A stretch of DNA of 64,000 nt from CBDCFL01 sp965216135 (lineage in GTDB: Bacteria; Pseudomonadota; Alphaproteobacteria; Rhodobacterales; Rhodobacteraceae). Shown piece after piece: positions 36,475 through 45,397 of the stretch; position 1 is the first letter of the stretch, and every line of letters starts with the position of its first letter. The translations under genes and the position numbers were made by a program. The stretch lies in contig CBDCFL010000020.1 in NCBI GenBank assembly GCA_965216135.1, positions 124,001-188,000 on the forward strand. The letters run 5' to 3'. The notes under the pieces were generated by a model, which saw nothing but the letters and a program-made list of their open reading frames with translations, did not search any database and was not told where the DNA came from.

Positions 36475-36506
36475 TTGCGAAATCCGCAGGATGGGAGGAA
36501 GTGTTA

Positions 36507-38591
36507 ATGTCGAAATGGGACTATGACGGACCGATCCTCGAGATCGATCAACTGTCGATTTTCTTCTTCACCCGCCTGCGCGAAATCCCGGCGGTGATGG
36601 ATTTTTCGACCGTCGTGCAACCCGGCGAGGCAATGGGCCTGGTCGGCGAGTCAGGATGCGGAAAAAGCACGGTCGCACTTGGGGTTATGCAGGATCTCGG
36701 TGTCAACGGCCGCATTGTCGGCGGCACCATCAAATTTAGGGGCCGCAACCTGGGCGAGATGAGCCAGGAAGAGCTGCGCGACATCCGCGGCTCCGAGATT
36801 GCGATGATTTATCAAGAGCCTATGGCGTCACTGAACCCGGCAATGAAGATCGGCCAGCAGCTGATGGAAGTGCCCACCATCCATGAAAAGGTCAGCCGAC
36901 AAGAAGCCTACAACCGCGCCATGGAAGTGGTCACTGATGTCAAACTGCCCGACCCCGAACGCATCCTGAAGTCCTACCCCCACCAGCTTTCCGGTGGCCA
37001 GCAACAACGCATCGTCATCGCCATGGCGCTGATGTCCAAGCCCGCGCTGCTGATCCTCGACGAACCCACCACCGCGCTGGATGTCACCGTCGAGGCCGCC
37101 GTGGTCGAACTGGTCAGGGATCTGGGCAAGAAATACGGCACCTCAATGTTGTTTATTTCCCACAACTTAGGGCTGATACTTGATACATGCGACCGGATTT
37201 GCGTGATGTATTCCGGCGAGGCGGTCGAGACCGGATCGATCGAAGATGTCTTCGACCACATGCAACATCCCTATACCCAGGCCCTCTTCCGTTCGATCCC
37301 ATTACCGGGTGCGGACAAAAACGCCCGACCCCTGGTTGCCATCCCCGGCAACTTCCCGCTGCCGCATGAACGCCCGCCGGGCTGCAATTTCGGCCCGCGC
37401 TGCGATTATTTTCAAGCCGGGCGCTGCGATGCCGGTGAAGTTCATATGGACACGGTTCCGGGCTTCGAACGCCACGAAAGCCGCTGCGTGAAGTTCAAGG
37501 AAATCGACTGGAACGCACCTATAACCGTCGGGCAACGCACCGAAAAGGCGCAGGTCGGCGATGTTGTGCTGAAAATAGATAACCTCAAGAAATATTATGA
37601 AGTCACCGCCAATGCGCTGTTCGGCGGCAAGGACAAAAAGGTCGTCAAAGCCAACGAGACACTCAGTTTCGAGGCGCGCGAAAGCGAAACGCTGGCGATT
37701 GTGGGTGAATCGGGATGTGGCAAATCCACCCTCGCTAAAGTTCTGATGGGGCTGGAAACCGCGACCGACGGCACAATCATGCTGGACAACCGCGAAATTC
37801 AGGACATCCCGATCGAGGCGCGCGACACCAAAACCGTGTCTTCGGTGCAGATGGTGTTCCAGAACCCCTTTGACACGCTCAACCCGTCAATGACGGTCGG
37901 TCGTCAGATCATCCGCGCATTGGAAATATTCAGCATCGGGCGAAGCGATACCGAACGCCGCGACCGGATGCTGGAACTTCTGGATCTGGTCAAACTGCCG
38001 CGCGAATTTGCCGAGCGGATGCCGCGGCAACTCTCCGGTGGCCAAAAGCAGCGCGTCGGCATCGCGCGGGCCTTTTCCGGTGGTGCGCGTATCGTGGTCG
38101 CTGACGAGCCGGTCTCAGCACTCGATGTTTCGGTGCAGGCGGCGGTGACCGACCTGCTGATGGAAATCCAGCGCAATGAAAAAACCACTCTTTTGTTCAT
38201 CAGTCATGATCTCTCCATCGTGCGCTATCTGTCTGACCGGGTGATGGTGATGTATCTCGGCCACGTGGTCGAGATCGGCGATACCGATCAGGTGTTTTCG
38301 CCGCCCTATCACCCCTATACCGAAGCGCTGCTGTCCGCGGTCCCCATCGCCGACACATCCGTCGAAAAAACCCGCATCGTGCTCCAAGGCGATATTCCTT
38401 CGGCCATGGAACCGCCCCCGGGCTGCCCGTTTCAGACCCGGTGCCGGTGGAAAGATCAGGTGCCGGACGGCCTGTGCGAAAAGGACGTGCCGCCGATGCG
38501 CACCCTGGCCGAGGGTCATGAGATCAAATGCCACCTGGCTTCGGACATACTCGACCGGATGGAGCCGGTCATCAAGATCGCGGCGGAATAG
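36507..38591 (+). CDS. Fused dipeptide-type ABC transporter ATPase (DppD-DppF in one chain)
   Basis: About 694 aa containing two complete ATPase domains. Domain 1 has GESGCGKSTVALG, the signature LSGGQQQRIVIAMAL and the Walker B motif LLILDEPTTALD, followed by an oligopeptide-type C-terminal Cys motif (PPGCNFGPRCDYFQAGRCD). Domain 2 repeats these (GESGCGKSTLAKV, LSGGQKQRVGIARAF, VVADEPVSALD, PPPGCPFQTRC). It energises the two permeases. The start is ATG 36507 after GGGAGGA; an upstream open extension begins at 36462. Confidence 0.93.
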   Translation: MSKWDYDGPILEIDQLSIFFFTRLREIPAVMDFSTVVQPGEAMGLVGESGCGKSTVALGVMQDLGVNGRIVGGTIKFRGRNLGEMSQEELRDIRGSEIAMIYQEPMASLNPAMKIGQQLMEVPTIHEKVSRQEAYNRAMEVVTDVKLPDPERILKSYPHQLSGGQQQRIVIAMALMSKPALLILDEPTTALDVTVEAAVVELVRDLGKKYGTSMLFISHNLGLILDTCDRICVMYSGEAVETGSIEDVFDHMQHPYTQALFRSIPLPGADKNARPLVAIPGNFPLPHERPPGCNFGPRCDYFQAGRCDAGEVHMDTVPGFERHESRCVKFKEIDWNAPITVGQRTEKAQVGDVVLKIDNLKKYYEVTANALFGGKDKKVVKANETLSFEARESETLAIVGESGCGKSTLAKVLMGLETATDGTIMLDNREIQDIPIEARDTKTVSSVQMVFQNPFDTLNPSMTVGRQIIRALEIFSIGRSDTERRDRMLELLDLVKLPREFAERMPRQLSGGQKQRVGIARAFSGGARIVVADEPVSALDVSVQAAVTDLLMEIQRNEKTTLLFISHDLSIVRYLSDRVMVMYLGHVVEIGDTDQVFSPPYHPYTEALLSAVPIADTSVEKTRIVLQGDIPSAMEPPPGCPFQTRCRWKDQVPDGLCEKDVPPMRTLAEGHEIKCHLASDILDRMEPVIKIAAE

Positions 38592-38630
38592 TGCGAACGG
38601 ATTATTGGCATAACGATCGGCAGATTTTTC

Positions 38631-40268
38631 GTGGATTATTTTGATCTCGGAACCCACTCCCGCCATGTCACCACCGCCTCCGCAGACGCGCAGCGGTGGT
38701 TCGACCGGGGCCTCGTCTGGCTCTACGCCTATAACCACGAAGAGGCCGACGTCTGTTTTCAGAACGCTATCGAAGCCGACCCGACCTGCGCAATGGCCCA
38801 TTGGGGCCGCGCCTATGTGATCGGACCGAATTACAACAAGCAATGGGAAATATTTGAGCCGGCCGAAAAGGCGGCAGCGCTCAAAACCGCTCATGCAGCG
38901 CTCGCCGCCGCACAGGATTGTGGCGGGCTAACGGCGGTTGAGACAGCGCTAATAGCCGCCCTGGCAGTACGTTACCCCACCGATCCGCAGATCACCGATT
39001 ACGGTCCCTGGAATGATGCCTTTGCTGATGCCATGCGGCCGGTCTATGCGGCCAATCCGGACGATCTTGATGTCGCCGCGATCTTTGCCGAAGCCTGCAT
39101 GAACCGCACGCCCTGGGCGCTTTGGGATCTGGGCAAGGGCGCGCCTGCAGAGGGTGCCTCGACCGAAGAAGCATGCACGGTCATCGAGCGTGCCTTTGAT
39201 ACCGACCCCGCGGCCTTGGGTCACCCCGGTCTGCTGCACTTTTACATTCACCTGATGGAAATGTCGCCCTGGCCGGAACTGGCGCTGCGTCACGGTGACC
39301 GGCTGGTCGATCTGGTGCCCGACGCGGGCCATCTGGTGCATATGGCCACCCATATCGACGTGCTGTGCGGAGATTATCAAAACGTCGTTTCGCGTAACCA
39401 CCGTGCGGCTGTGGTGGATCGCAAAATCGCTGCACACGCGGGCGCGGAGAATTTCTACACCATCTATCGCATCCACAATCTGCATTTTGTGGCTTACGGT
39501 GCCATGCTCATGGGCCAGAAAACACCCGCCTTGGCCGCAGCCGACGAATTGCAAGGCCTGCTTCCTGCTCAAACAGTGGCGTTCCTGCCCGATCTGTTCG
39601 AGGCGTTCTGGGGCATGCGTGCCCATGTGCTGGTGAGGTTCGGGATGTGGGACGAGATCCTTGCCGAGGCGCTGCCCCACGACAGCGACCTGTTTAGCTT
39701 CACAACAGCGTTAATTTACTACGCGCGCACGGTGGCCCTGGCCAATCTTGGGCGCATTGCCGAGGCTGAAGTGGCGTTTGAAGACTTTCGCGCGGCCCAG
39801 GCGGTGGTGCAGGACAGCCGGTTCATGTTCAACAATCCGGCGTTCGAGGTGCTGAAAATCGCCGTATCCATGGCCGCCGGAGAGCTGGCCTATAAATCGG
39901 GCCGCATCGAGGATGGCCTGATGCACCTGCGCGCCGCAGTCGCTGCCTCGGACGCTCTGGTCTATGACGAACCCTGGGGCTGGATGCAGCCGCCGCGCCA
40001 CGCGCTGGCCGCACTTTTGATGGATCAGGACCGGTTCGAGGAAGCCGAGGCCATGTACCGCGCCGATCTTGGGCTCGATGACGCGCTGGCGCGCGCGCAC
40101 CAGCATCCGCGCAATGTCTGGAGCTTGCATGGCCTGGACGAATGCCTGTCCCATCGCGGTGAGACTGTCGAGCGCCCCCATATCCGCCACCTGCTGACCC
40201 AGGCGCTTGCGCGCGCCGAGGTTGATATCCGTGCCTCGTGTTATTGCCGGTCTAAGAAAGTGGCCTGA
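38631..40268 (+). CDS. Large tetratricopeptide-repeat protein
   Basis: 545-aa soluble helical-repeat protein (DAQRWFDRGLVWLYAYNHEEADVCFQNAIEADPTCAMAHWGRA, and later LANLGRIAEAEVAFEDFRAAQ, LLMDQDRFEEAEAMYRADLG). It belongs to a family found in many proteobacteria without assigned biochemistry. It uses a GTG start at 38631, 39 bp after the ABC ATPase, and is followed two bases later by an ABM-family gene, so the importer, TPR and ABM genes may be one transcript. Confidence 0.8.
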   Translation: MDYFDLGTHSRHVTTASADAQRWFDRGLVWLYAYNHEEADVCFQNAIEADPTCAMAHWGRAYVIGPNYNKQWEIFEPAEKAAALKTAHAALAAAQDCGGLTAVETALIAALAVRYPTDPQITDYGPWNDAFADAMRPVYAANPDDLDVAAIFAEACMNRTPWALWDLGKGAPAEGASTEEACTVIERAFDTDPAALGHPGLLHFYIHLMEMSPWPELALRHGDRLVDLVPDAGHLVHMATHIDVLCGDYQNVVSRNHRAAVVDRKIAAHAGAENFYTIYRIHNLHFVAYGAMLMGQKTPALAAADELQGLLPAQTVAFLPDLFEAFWGMRAHVLVRFGMWDEILAEALPHDSDLFSFTTALIYYARTVALANLGRIAEAEVAFEDFRAAQAVVQDSRFMFNNPAFEVLKIAVSMAAGELAYKSGRIEDGLMHLRAAVAASDALVYDEPWGWMQPPRHALAALLMDQDRFEEAEAMYRADLGLDDALARAHQHPRNVWSLHGLDECLSHRGETVERPHIRHLLTQALARAEVDIRASCYCRSKKVA

Positions 40269-40270
40269 GA

Positions 40271-40606
40271 ATGCCCGATTTCGCCCCCCGTCCCGATCCG
40301 CCGTATTACGCGGTGATATTCACGACGGTCCAGACCGAAACGCTTGATGGGTACGCAGCGATGTCCGCCAGGATGGAAAGCCTTGCCAGCGAGCAGCCGG
40401 GATATATCGGCATCGAGAGCGCCGGAACCCCGGCCGGCACCGGCATCACCGTCAGCTATTGGGCCGATGAGGGGGCGCTGAAAAACTGGAAGGCCGTCGC
40501 CGAACACGCGCTTGCCCAAAAGATCGGCAAAGAGCCCTGGTACAAGCATTATGTGTTGCGCGTTGCGCGCATAGAGCGCCAGTACGACGGTCCAAAAGCC
40601 CGCTGA
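40271..40606 (+). CDS. Antibiotic biosynthesis monooxygenase (ABM) family protein
   Basis: 111-aa ferredoxin-like small protein (YYAVIFTTVQTETLDGYAAMSARMESLASEQPGYIGIESA, VSYWADEGALKNWKAVAEH). The family includes haem-degrading and quinol-oxidising enzymes, but most members are uncharacterised. ATG 40271 lies two bases after the TPR stop, indicating coupling. A second, unrelated-context ABM protein occurs at 63313. Confidence 0.85.
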   Translation: MPDFAPRPDPPYYAVIFTTVQTETLDGYAAMSARMESLASEQPGYIGIESAGTPAGTGITVSYWADEGALKNWKAVAEHALAQKIGKEPWYKHYVLRVARIERQYDGPKAR

Positions 40607-40673
40607 CCAGCCCCCTCATTGTTCCAAAAATACTCGCCTTGAATGGAACCGCGGCAATTGTATTTTTGCGCCA

Positions 40674-40688
40674 TTAACCCATGTTTAA
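40674..40688 (+). promoter_or_regulatory. Candidate CtrA binding site upstream of ssb
   Basis: TTAA-CCCATGT-TTAACC matches TTAA-N7-TTAA(C) and lies 60-74 bp before the ssb start, a suitable promoter position. CtrA control of replication and DNA-handling genes is known in Alphaproteobacteria. This is the better supported of the two full sites in the window. Confidence 0.5.
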
Positions 40689-40747
40689 CCATGTTCGGCT
40701 GGTGTAATGTTACCAGTGAATTCAAGAATCGCGTGGAGGCGTCAAAA

Positions 40748-41209
40748 ATGGCAGGTTCGGTCAACAAGGTCATTCTGGTCGGCAATCTGGGCCGCGACCC
40801 GGAAGTGCGCACATTCCAGAACGGCGGCAAGGTCTGCAATCTTCGCATTGCCACGTCAGAAAACTGGAAAGACAAAAGCACTGGCGAGCGGCGCGAGCGC
40901 ACTGAATGGCATTCGGTGGCGATCTTCAACGAAAACCTGGGGCGCGTCGCCGAGCAATATCTGCGCAAAGGCTCCAAGGTCTATATCGAAGGCCAGCTGG
41001 AAACCCGCAAATGGCAGGACCAGTCGGGCAATGACCGCTATTCGACCGAAGTCGTGCTGCGCCAATACCGCGGCGAACTAACACTGCTGGACAGCCGCGG
41101 CGACAACCAGGGTGCCAGCTTTGGGTCCGACGACAGCTATGCCGCCAGCAGCTCCGCCGGTACAGCCGCCCCCGCGCCCGCCGATATGGACGACGAAATT
41201 CCGTTCTAG
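40748..41209 (+). CDS. ssb: Single-stranded DNA-binding protein
   Basis: 153-aa SSB: OB fold with SVNKVILVGNLGRDPEVR, EWHSVAIFNENLG, YLRKGSKVYIEGQLETRKWQDQSG, a Gly/Ser/Ala-rich linker and the acidic C-terminal tip MDDEIPF that recruits repair and replication proteins. The start is ATG 40748. The upstream open frame from 40643 covers the promoter. Cytoplasmic and essential. Confidence 0.97.
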   Translation: MAGSVNKVILVGNLGRDPEVRTFQNGGKVCNLRIATSENWKDKSTGERRERTEWHSVAIFNENLGRVAEQYLRKGSKVYIEGQLETRKWQDQSGNDRYSTEVVLRQYRGELTLLDSRGDNQGASFGSDDSYAASSSAGTAAPAPADMDDEIPF

Positions 41210-41256
41210 GCAAAAAGCCGAAAAATCGCTTGAGGATGAGCTGCCAGCTCAGTCAA

Positions 41257-41343
41257 TGGTGCGGTCGGCGAGACTCGAACTCGCACGGGTGTTACCCCAC
41301 AGCGACCTCAACGCTGCGCGTCTACCAATTCCGCCACGACCGC
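41257..41343 (-). tRNA. tRNA-Leu (anticodon GAG)
   Basis: Read on the minus strand, GCGGTCG (5') pairs with CGACCGC (3') and is followed by A and an encoded CCA. The D arm has GGTAGAC, the anticodon stem-loop is CAGCG-TTGAGGT-CGCTG giving GAG, a long class II variable arm follows (GTGGGGTAACACCC region), and the T arm is GAGTTCGAGTCTC. All the features fit tRNA-Leu. Confidence 0.95.
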
Positions 41344-41471
41344 ACAGTCACAAGCTTGGTGCGGCGGTTCATAGCGAAGCGACCTAGCGATGTGAAGGCC
41401 CATTCCACCGCCCCTTTCGCTTGGCTTGCGCGGACGATACGCGGACGATAGACCATTACTCTGCCGGATAA

Positions 41472-42131
41472 TTGACGGACCAGCATGTGGTGGAATGGCT
41501 GACATCTGACGGGCTGACGCCCTATCCCCAGGCCGTCACCTTCATGGAGGTGCGCGCCGCGGCGATCCGTGCGGGTGCGACGGATGAGTTGATCTGGCTG
41601 GTCGAACACCCGCCCCTATACACCGCCGGGGCCAGCGCCAAAGCCGCTGATCTGACCGATCCGGACCGATTTGAGGTCTATGAGACCCGCCGGGGTGGCC
41701 AATACACCTATCACGGGCCCGGCCAGCGGGTGGTCTATGTGATGCTGGATGTGGCGGCGCGCGGCCAGGATGTGCGCCGCTTTGTCGCCCAGTTGGAAGC
41801 CTGGGTGATCGCCACTCTGGCCGAGTTCAACATCGCCGGTGAGGCGCGCCCCGGTCGCGTCGGCGTCTGGGTGGGCCGCCCCGACAAGCCCGCCCTGTCC
41901 GGCGGTGCCGACCGAGATGACAAGATCGCCGCGATCGGGGTGCGGTTGAAAAAGTGGGTCAGCTTTCACGGGGCATCGATCAATGTGGACCCCGATCTTA
42001 GCCACTACGACGGTATCGTTCCTTGCGGCATCACCGATCACGGCGTCACCAGCCTGGTTGATCTGGGTCTGCCGGTGACGATGGCAGATGTTGATCTGGC
42101 TCTGAAACGGACGTTTCGCGATATATTCTGA
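41472..42131 (+). CDS. lipB: Lipoyl(octanoyl) transferase LipB
   Basis: About 219-aa enzyme that moves octanoyl groups from acyl carrier protein to lipoyl domains. Motifs are IWLVEHPPLYTAGASA, TRRGGQYTYHGPGQRVVYVMLD, IAAIGVRLKKWVSFHGASINV (catalytic Lys region) and YDGIVPCGI (catalytic Cys). The start is probably TTG 41472; GTG 41487 is an alternative. It stands alone between tRNA-Leu and an IS5 element that lies 94 bp past the stop. Confidence 0.93.
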   Translation: MTDQHVVEWLTSDGLTPYPQAVTFMEVRAAAIRAGATDELIWLVEHPPLYTAGASAKAADLTDPDRFEVYETRRGGQYTYHGPGQRVVYVMLDVAARGQDVRRFVAQLEAWVIATLAEFNIAGEARPGRVGVWVGRPDKPALSGGADRDDKIAAIGVRLKKWVSFHGASINVDPDLSHYDGIVPCGITDHGVTSLVDLGLPVTMADVDLALKRTFRDIF

Positions 42132-42225
42132 GATTGGGCGCGGCCATCGCAAACCTATGCGTTCCAGGCACGGCCAAGACCCGGCGATACCGCCGGGGCA
42201 TGCGCAAAACAGGATTTCTCGCTTA

Positions 42226-43194
42226 GAGTCCGTCCGGAGACTTTATGCAGGATTACAGAGTTTTCGGAGCATGAGTCGAATGGACGCGAGCTTGATGAAG
42301 GCGAGCGCGTTGCGGTTGAGGTTCTCCCAGTCCTTGGCCAGTCGGCGGCAGCGGTTGAGCCAGGCGATGGTGCGTTCGACCACCCAACGCCTGGGCTGGA
42401 CGACGAAGCCCTTCACCCGATCGGATCGCTTGACGATCTCGGTCTCGAGATCGGGCAGGATGCCGGCCAGGGCGCGGTGAAAGACCGGCCCCTGATAGGC
42501 GCTGTCGGCGAACAATTTCCCGAGAAAGGGAAACAGACCGAACAAGGTCGCCAGCAGCGCGAGACCGCCGTCGCGATCCTGAACGTCGGCGGCGGTGACG
42601 ATGCCGTGCAGCAGCAAGCCTTGCGTATCGACCAGAACATGCCGCTTCTTGCCCTTGATCAACTTGCCGGCATCGAAGCCGTGGCTGTCGATGCGAGCCC
42701 CCCTTTTTCAGCGCTTTTCACACTCTGACTGTCGATGATGCAGGCCGTGGGGCTGGCTTCGCGCGCGGCTTTCTCGCGGCACTTGAGGTAGAGCGCATGA
42801 TGGATGCGATCCAGCGTGCCGTCCCAGTTCCACAGGCCGAGGTAATCATGCACGGTGCTTCTGGGCGGCAAATCCTTGGGCAGCGCGCGCCACTGGCAGC
42901 CGGTGCTCAGAATGTACATCACGCCGTTGATCACCTCGCGGATAGCGACGCGCCGTTTGCCGCCGCCGGGCTTGCCCGGCGGGATCAGCGGCTCGATATG
43001 CGCCCATTCCGCATCGGTCAGGTCGCTCGGATAACGCAGTTTGTCGCGGTTGTAGCGCGGGCGGTTGTCGGCAGTCCACATGGGGCACCTCAAGAGCAAA
43101 TTCACCACCCCAGAGAATCACAGCTGATTCAGCTCTTCAAGAGGGGGCGCCGGATAACCGATTCATCCGACTCATAAAGTCCCCGGACGGACAC
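42226..43194 (-). mobile_element. IS5-family element, copy A (969 bp)
   Basis: The ends GAGTCCGTCCGGAGACTTTATG and complement of GTGTCCGTCCGGGGACTTTATG form the terminal repeat. The 3-bp duplication TTA lies at 42223-42225 and 43195-43197. It abuts the stop codon of the subtilase gene without damaging it. It is nearly identical to copy B at 60565. Confidence 0.92.
42243..43081 (-). CDS. IS5-family transposase, two frames joined by -1 frameshift (copy A)
   Basis: The first frame starts at ATG 43081 (MWTADNRPRYNRDKLRYPSD, after GAGGTG) and carries ACIIDSQSVKSAEKGG. The second frame continues ARIDSHGFDAGKLIKGKKRHVLVDTQGL through the C-terminal DDE Glu region (RRWVVERTIAWLNRCRRLAKD). The junction is an AAAAAGGGGGG run (about 42695-42705), a classic -1 slippery site for IS5 relatives, and both copies keep it unchanged, so the frameshift is likely programmed. 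Confidence 0.85.
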
Positions 43195-44190
43195 TTAGTT
43201 AATGGCGATAGGTGACAGCGCGCAGCTGAGGCAGGCCTCTCCCATGCCGAAGCGCGACTTGTCGCTGCTGACCAGGTAATCATACCGCGCGGTACCCAAC
43301 AGCTGATCGGCCACCGCACTCACATCGGCAGTGGTGAATTTGCTTGAAATGATCGCGGCATAACCGGCAACAATCGGCGCAGCGAAAGAAGTGCCGGCCA
43401 GACCGGTGCTGGCGCTGTCTACACCGACGACCAGGAATTGATCCTGCACAACAGTGCTGGCTCCCGGATAGTTCGAGTAATAGGCGAGATCAGCGCTGCT
43501 GCCAGCGGTTCCGTTCCCCGACAATGCGTCGACAAATATTGCGCCGCCTGCCCCGGTCAGGCCGATCGCTAATTGATCGTACCATCCGGCATAGGTCCCC
43601 GCAGGAATGGCCGAGCCAATAGCGACCCCGTCATTGCCCGCAGATTTGGCAACAAAGGCCTGGTTGCTCGACGCAAAGTTGATGATCGAGGCTTCCTGCG
43701 CGTCGTAGGAAACAAATGCACCGGGCGCGTACAACGCGCCGTAGCTGAGGTTCAGCACATTAAAGACGCCGAATTGCAGCGTGACCGCACCGGCGGCGTT
43801 GAAATCGTCGGCATACATGTCTGCCGAAGGCGCAATCAGACTGGCCATCAGGGACGTCCATTCGCCATGGCGGCGGCGTTTCAGCCTGCCCTCAAGAATG
43901 CCAAAAAATCTGCTGCGGCTGCTAAAATCGTCAACCACGGTAATCGCGACGTTCTGGCCAAGATAATTGCCGTCCCAGGTGCCTTGAACATCCGAATGCA
44001 TCCAGTTGTAGAATGTCGGGCCGGAATTATCGTTGCCACCACCGCCACCGCGACCGCCATTTCCGGGCCCTTTGCCGGGCGGTGGGGCATGCAGTTGAAA
44101 AGCATCATCGGCGACCGCGTTTCCGGCAAGACCGGCAATCGCGATCAGGCCAGCGGCAAGAATTCCGGTAACATGTTTTGAAACGCCCAT
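43195..44190 (-). CDS. Secreted subtilisin-like serine protease (S8 family)
   Basis: 331 aa with a signal peptide (about 1-27, ending AVADDA), a Gly/Pro-rich spacer (35-56) and a compact S8 domain: Asp in AITVVDDFSS (about 87), His in RRRHGEWTSLMASL (about 108), oxyanion Asn in KSAGNDG (about 186) and Ser in GTSFAAPIVAG (about 268). It lacks an obvious propeptide inhibitor domain. Two cysteines (EACLSCALSP) near the C-terminus may form a disulfide. The stop TAA sits at the edge of IS5 copy A and is within the duplicated triplet. A candidate outer-membrane protein gene lies upstream on the same strand. Confidence 0.85.
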   Translation of the reverse strand: MGVSKHVTGILAAGLIAIAGLAGNAVADDAFQLHAPPPGKGPGNGGRGGGGGNDNSGPTFYNWMHSDVQGTWDGNYLGQNVAITVVDDFSSRSRFFGILEGRLKRRRHGEWTSLMASLIAPSADMYADDFNAAGAVTLQFGVFNVLNLSYGALYAPGAFVSYDAQEASIINFASSNQAFVAKSAGNDGVAIGSAIPAGTYAGWYDQLAIGLTGAGGAIFVDALSGNGTAGSSADLAYYSNYPGASTVVQDQFLVVGVDSASTGLAGTSFAAPIVAGYAAIISSKFTTADVSAVADQLLGTARYDYLVSSDKSRFGMGEACLSCALSPIAIN

Positions 44191-44441
44191 TTGCAGTCAT
44201 CCCTTGTCATTTTGCGAACGGAATGTTTCAACCGCCGTTCTAAAGTTTCCCCAACACCTTCGCCGGACAGCTAGTCCTTCGGTTCAAGGCGAATTTTCCA
44301 AACGCTCATAGTAAAATGTGGCGGCAATTCGGCGACCGGTCCAGATCGTGCCTTGATCAGGCAATTATTTCGGTTTTTGCGTCCACAAAGCCGGCCCCCG
44401 TTGCGAGATTGCATCGATTCCCGAAACTCAAGCACATGTGT

Positions 44442-45032
44442 TCAAAATCGCCACGAATATCGCACGTGGACCTGATTCTCGGCCAAAGGCATGTCATCAA
44501 AAAGGTAATTCAACGTATCCGACGGCGGCAAGACCGAGGCCGCCAGCCGGCAATTCACTGCTTGCACGCCGCCAATCGCGCCGTAATCGGCGGTGCAGGT
44601 CCGCTCCGACAATCTGCCGCCCAGCACCGTCATGATCGACAGGGAAAGAGTTTGGGTGTCTGTCACTGGTTGCTCGAAAATAAATCCCAGACGCAGGCTA
44701 GGGTCGATATCATATTTCGGGCCATGTTCGCCTGTTCCCAGACCCCAGAAAACCCCGAACCCGTTGCTGATCGACGTCAGCCAGGTCAGCGACAGATCGC
44801 GCCAGCTGCCCGAATACCAATCGGCAAAGTGCACAGGCTCACCGCCGGACAGGTGATAGCCACCGGTGCTGGCATCTTCGACTACCGCGCTAAGCCCGCC
44901 CCCGAGACGGATATCGAACAGGCGCGTCGTCTCTGGCAGCCCTTGCGCTGCGGCCACCTGCGCCGCGAGACATGTGCTCGATGCAACAGCCATCGCCGCC
45001 AGATATGTGATGCGGGTCAACAATGTCCTCAC
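44442..45032 (-). CDS. Candidate outer-membrane beta-barrel protein
   Basis: 196 aa with a signal peptide (about 1-29, SSTCLAAQVAAAQG). It has alternating beta-strand patterns and a C-terminal strand ending VHVRYSWRF, with the terminal Phe expected of BAM-inserted barrels. Two internal Cys (RTCTADY, AVNCRLA) may pair. I recognise no family. The GTG start is at 45032. It is upstream of the secreted subtilase on the same strand (251-bp gap), so a functional link is possible. Confidence 0.55.
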   Translation of the reverse strand: MRTLLTRITYLAAMAVASSTCLAAQVAAAQGLPETTRLFDIRLGGGLSAVVEDASTGGYHLSGGEPVHFADWYSGSWRDLSLTWLTSISNGFGVFWGLGTGEHGPKYDIDPSLRLGFIFEQPVTDTQTLSLSIMTVLGGRLSERTCTADYGAIGGVQAVNCRLAASVLPPSDTLNYLFDDMPLAENQVHVRYSWRF

Positions 45033-45397
45033 CTTGGCCCTGTCATTTTTTCTATCCGGTCCAAGCTACCGGCCGAAAGTGAAGAAATTCGGGCGCTCAG
45101 CGATGTGCAAGGATTAACAGCAAATCTGTGTGTTCCGTGCCACGCGGAGTCACGCATTCGGGGTGCCGAACCGCTCTGAATAATGAAATTGGATTAACAC
45201 CTACCAAGACGCCTGAATGTCGCGCGGTCTCTTATCATCAACCCGTTCGATAATCCCGGTGGCGCCGGTTTGCACCAAACAATTGCCCCTGCGGCATCAG
45301 TCAGTGTTGAGCCGCCTGATTATCTAAGTTAGAGGATGCGCAAACGCCGCACCCGCCCGGCCGGATGCGGGCGACGATATGTCAGGAGACGGGCCAA
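45033..45397. other. Divergent intergenic region before ctaD
   Basis: 365 bp between the barrel-protein gene and the cytochrome oxidase gene. I see no coding frame of interest. The promoter of ctaD is expected here. The ctaD ribosome site (CAGGAGAC) lies at its end. Confidence 0.5.
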
